Assembly (NCBI GenBank): GCA_955652655.1
Contig: CATPCK010000405.1
Coordinates: 1-21,905, forward strand
Reading direction: 5' to 3'
Length of the DNA stretch: 21,905 nucleotides
Origin: an uncultured Ktedonobacteraceae bacterium
GTDB lineage: Bacteria; Chloroflexota; Ktedonobacteria; Ktedonobacterales; Ktedonobacteraceae
Under the pieces are notes generated by a model. It saw only the letters and a program-made list of their open reading frames with translations, did no database searches and was not told the DNA's origin. Positions 21,687 to 21,905 of this stretch are shown piece by piece (the first letter of the stretch is position 1; each line of letters opens with the position of its first letter). A program made the translations under genes and the position numbers.

Positions 21687-21905
21687 TCGCTACACCTGCG
21701 ACCACAATAGAAAACCAGCCGGGACAACCGGTGGTGCCGAGCAAAAACGGCTGGCCGCTGCTCTGGCGGCAGCTGGCCCTGGCCGGGGTCACGCTCATCT
21801 CGATCTTCATGAACTTTTATCAACTAGGACATAACGGCTTCGGCAACCTTTATTATGCCTCCACGATCAGGAGCATGCTGGATAATCTTCATAACTTCTT
21901 TTTCG
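21683..21905 (+). CDS. Family 39 (ArnT-like) glycosyltransferase, N-terminus; runs off window
   Basis: Start of a large polytopic membrane glycosyltransferase that uses polyprenyl-phosphate sugars as donors. The visible 74 residues show a cytoplasmic tail (about 1-29), a first span (about 30-46; LALAGVTLISIFMNF), and the family's periplasmic start YQLGHNGFGNLYYASTIRSM, ending in NFFF. In ArnT/PMT relatives the catalytic Asp/Glu follow this loop. ATG at 21683 overlaps the preceding TGA by 4 bases (ATGA), so translation is coupled to the GtrA-GT2 protein, which can supply the donor sugar. Confidence 0.87.
   Translation, partial: MIATPATTIENQPGQPVVPSKNGWPLLWRQLALAGVTLISIFMNFYQLGHNGFGNLYYASTIRSMLDNLHNFFF

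Noticed and set aside
1..21905. CRISPR array, rRNA or complete tRNA genes
   Set aside because: No regularly spaced repeat series, no rRNA-like stretch, and only 3' tRNA fragments were seen.

Overview
The window looks like an accessory, mobile-element-rich stretch of a chromosome from a Ktedonobacteria-like Chloroflexota. This rests on gene types and protein sequence style (MalT-type LuxR regulator, encapsulated-ferritin-like protein, GtrA/GT2 and GT39 genes, many regulators and relic genes, moderately GC-rich DNA). It is an inference, not a database result.

Layout. (1) 1-4163: part of a Tn3-family transposon. A tyrosine recombinase (minus strand, running off the left edge) is divergent from a large Tn3-type transposase whose frame is cut by one in-frame TAG. 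The 281-base gap between them holds a 12-8-12 inverted repeat that fits a resolution site. (2) 4164-5207: a decayed gene, then a PadR repressor gene whose start abuts a perfect 40-bp palindrome that contains its own -10 element. (3) 5601-18019: about 12.4 kb bounded by two direct copies of the 3' half of a tRNA-Gly(UCC) gene. The 43-bp shared block starts in the anticodon loop and ends in the CCA end, as expected for tRNA-targeting integration. Inside are HxlR and MarR regulators, a truncated methyltransferase, a frameshifted multicopper oxidase, an encapsulated-ferritin-like protein, a truncated nuoB, an SRPBCC protein with a nonsense-interrupted FAD monooxygenase, a MalT-type regulator with a large internal deletion, a six-TM protein, an alpha/beta hydrolase, an IS630 transposase relic, and small DinB, DUF1579 and cupin proteins. 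Several truncated gene beginnings with good ribosome binding sites are scattered among them. (4) 18049-21905: the tail of another methyltransferase, a membrane-bound SpoIIE-type phosphatase, then a two-gene glycosylation operon (GtrA-GT2 fusion and a GT39 ArnT-like transferase overlapping by 4 bases).

How it works together. The genes seem to have accumulated by serial insertion and deletion rather than forming one pathway. Local units are readable: PadR with its operator; MarR divergent from a methyltransferase across nested operators; FAD monooxygenase plus SRPBCC protein as one operon; hydrolase, membrane protein and MalT-type regulator as a same-strand run; and the GtrA-GT2/GT39 envelope-glycan operon. 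Four large genes are broken by single-base-type lesions (TAG, TGA and two frameshifts in short G runs). They are either young pseudogenes or, for the G-run cases, possible assembly errors.
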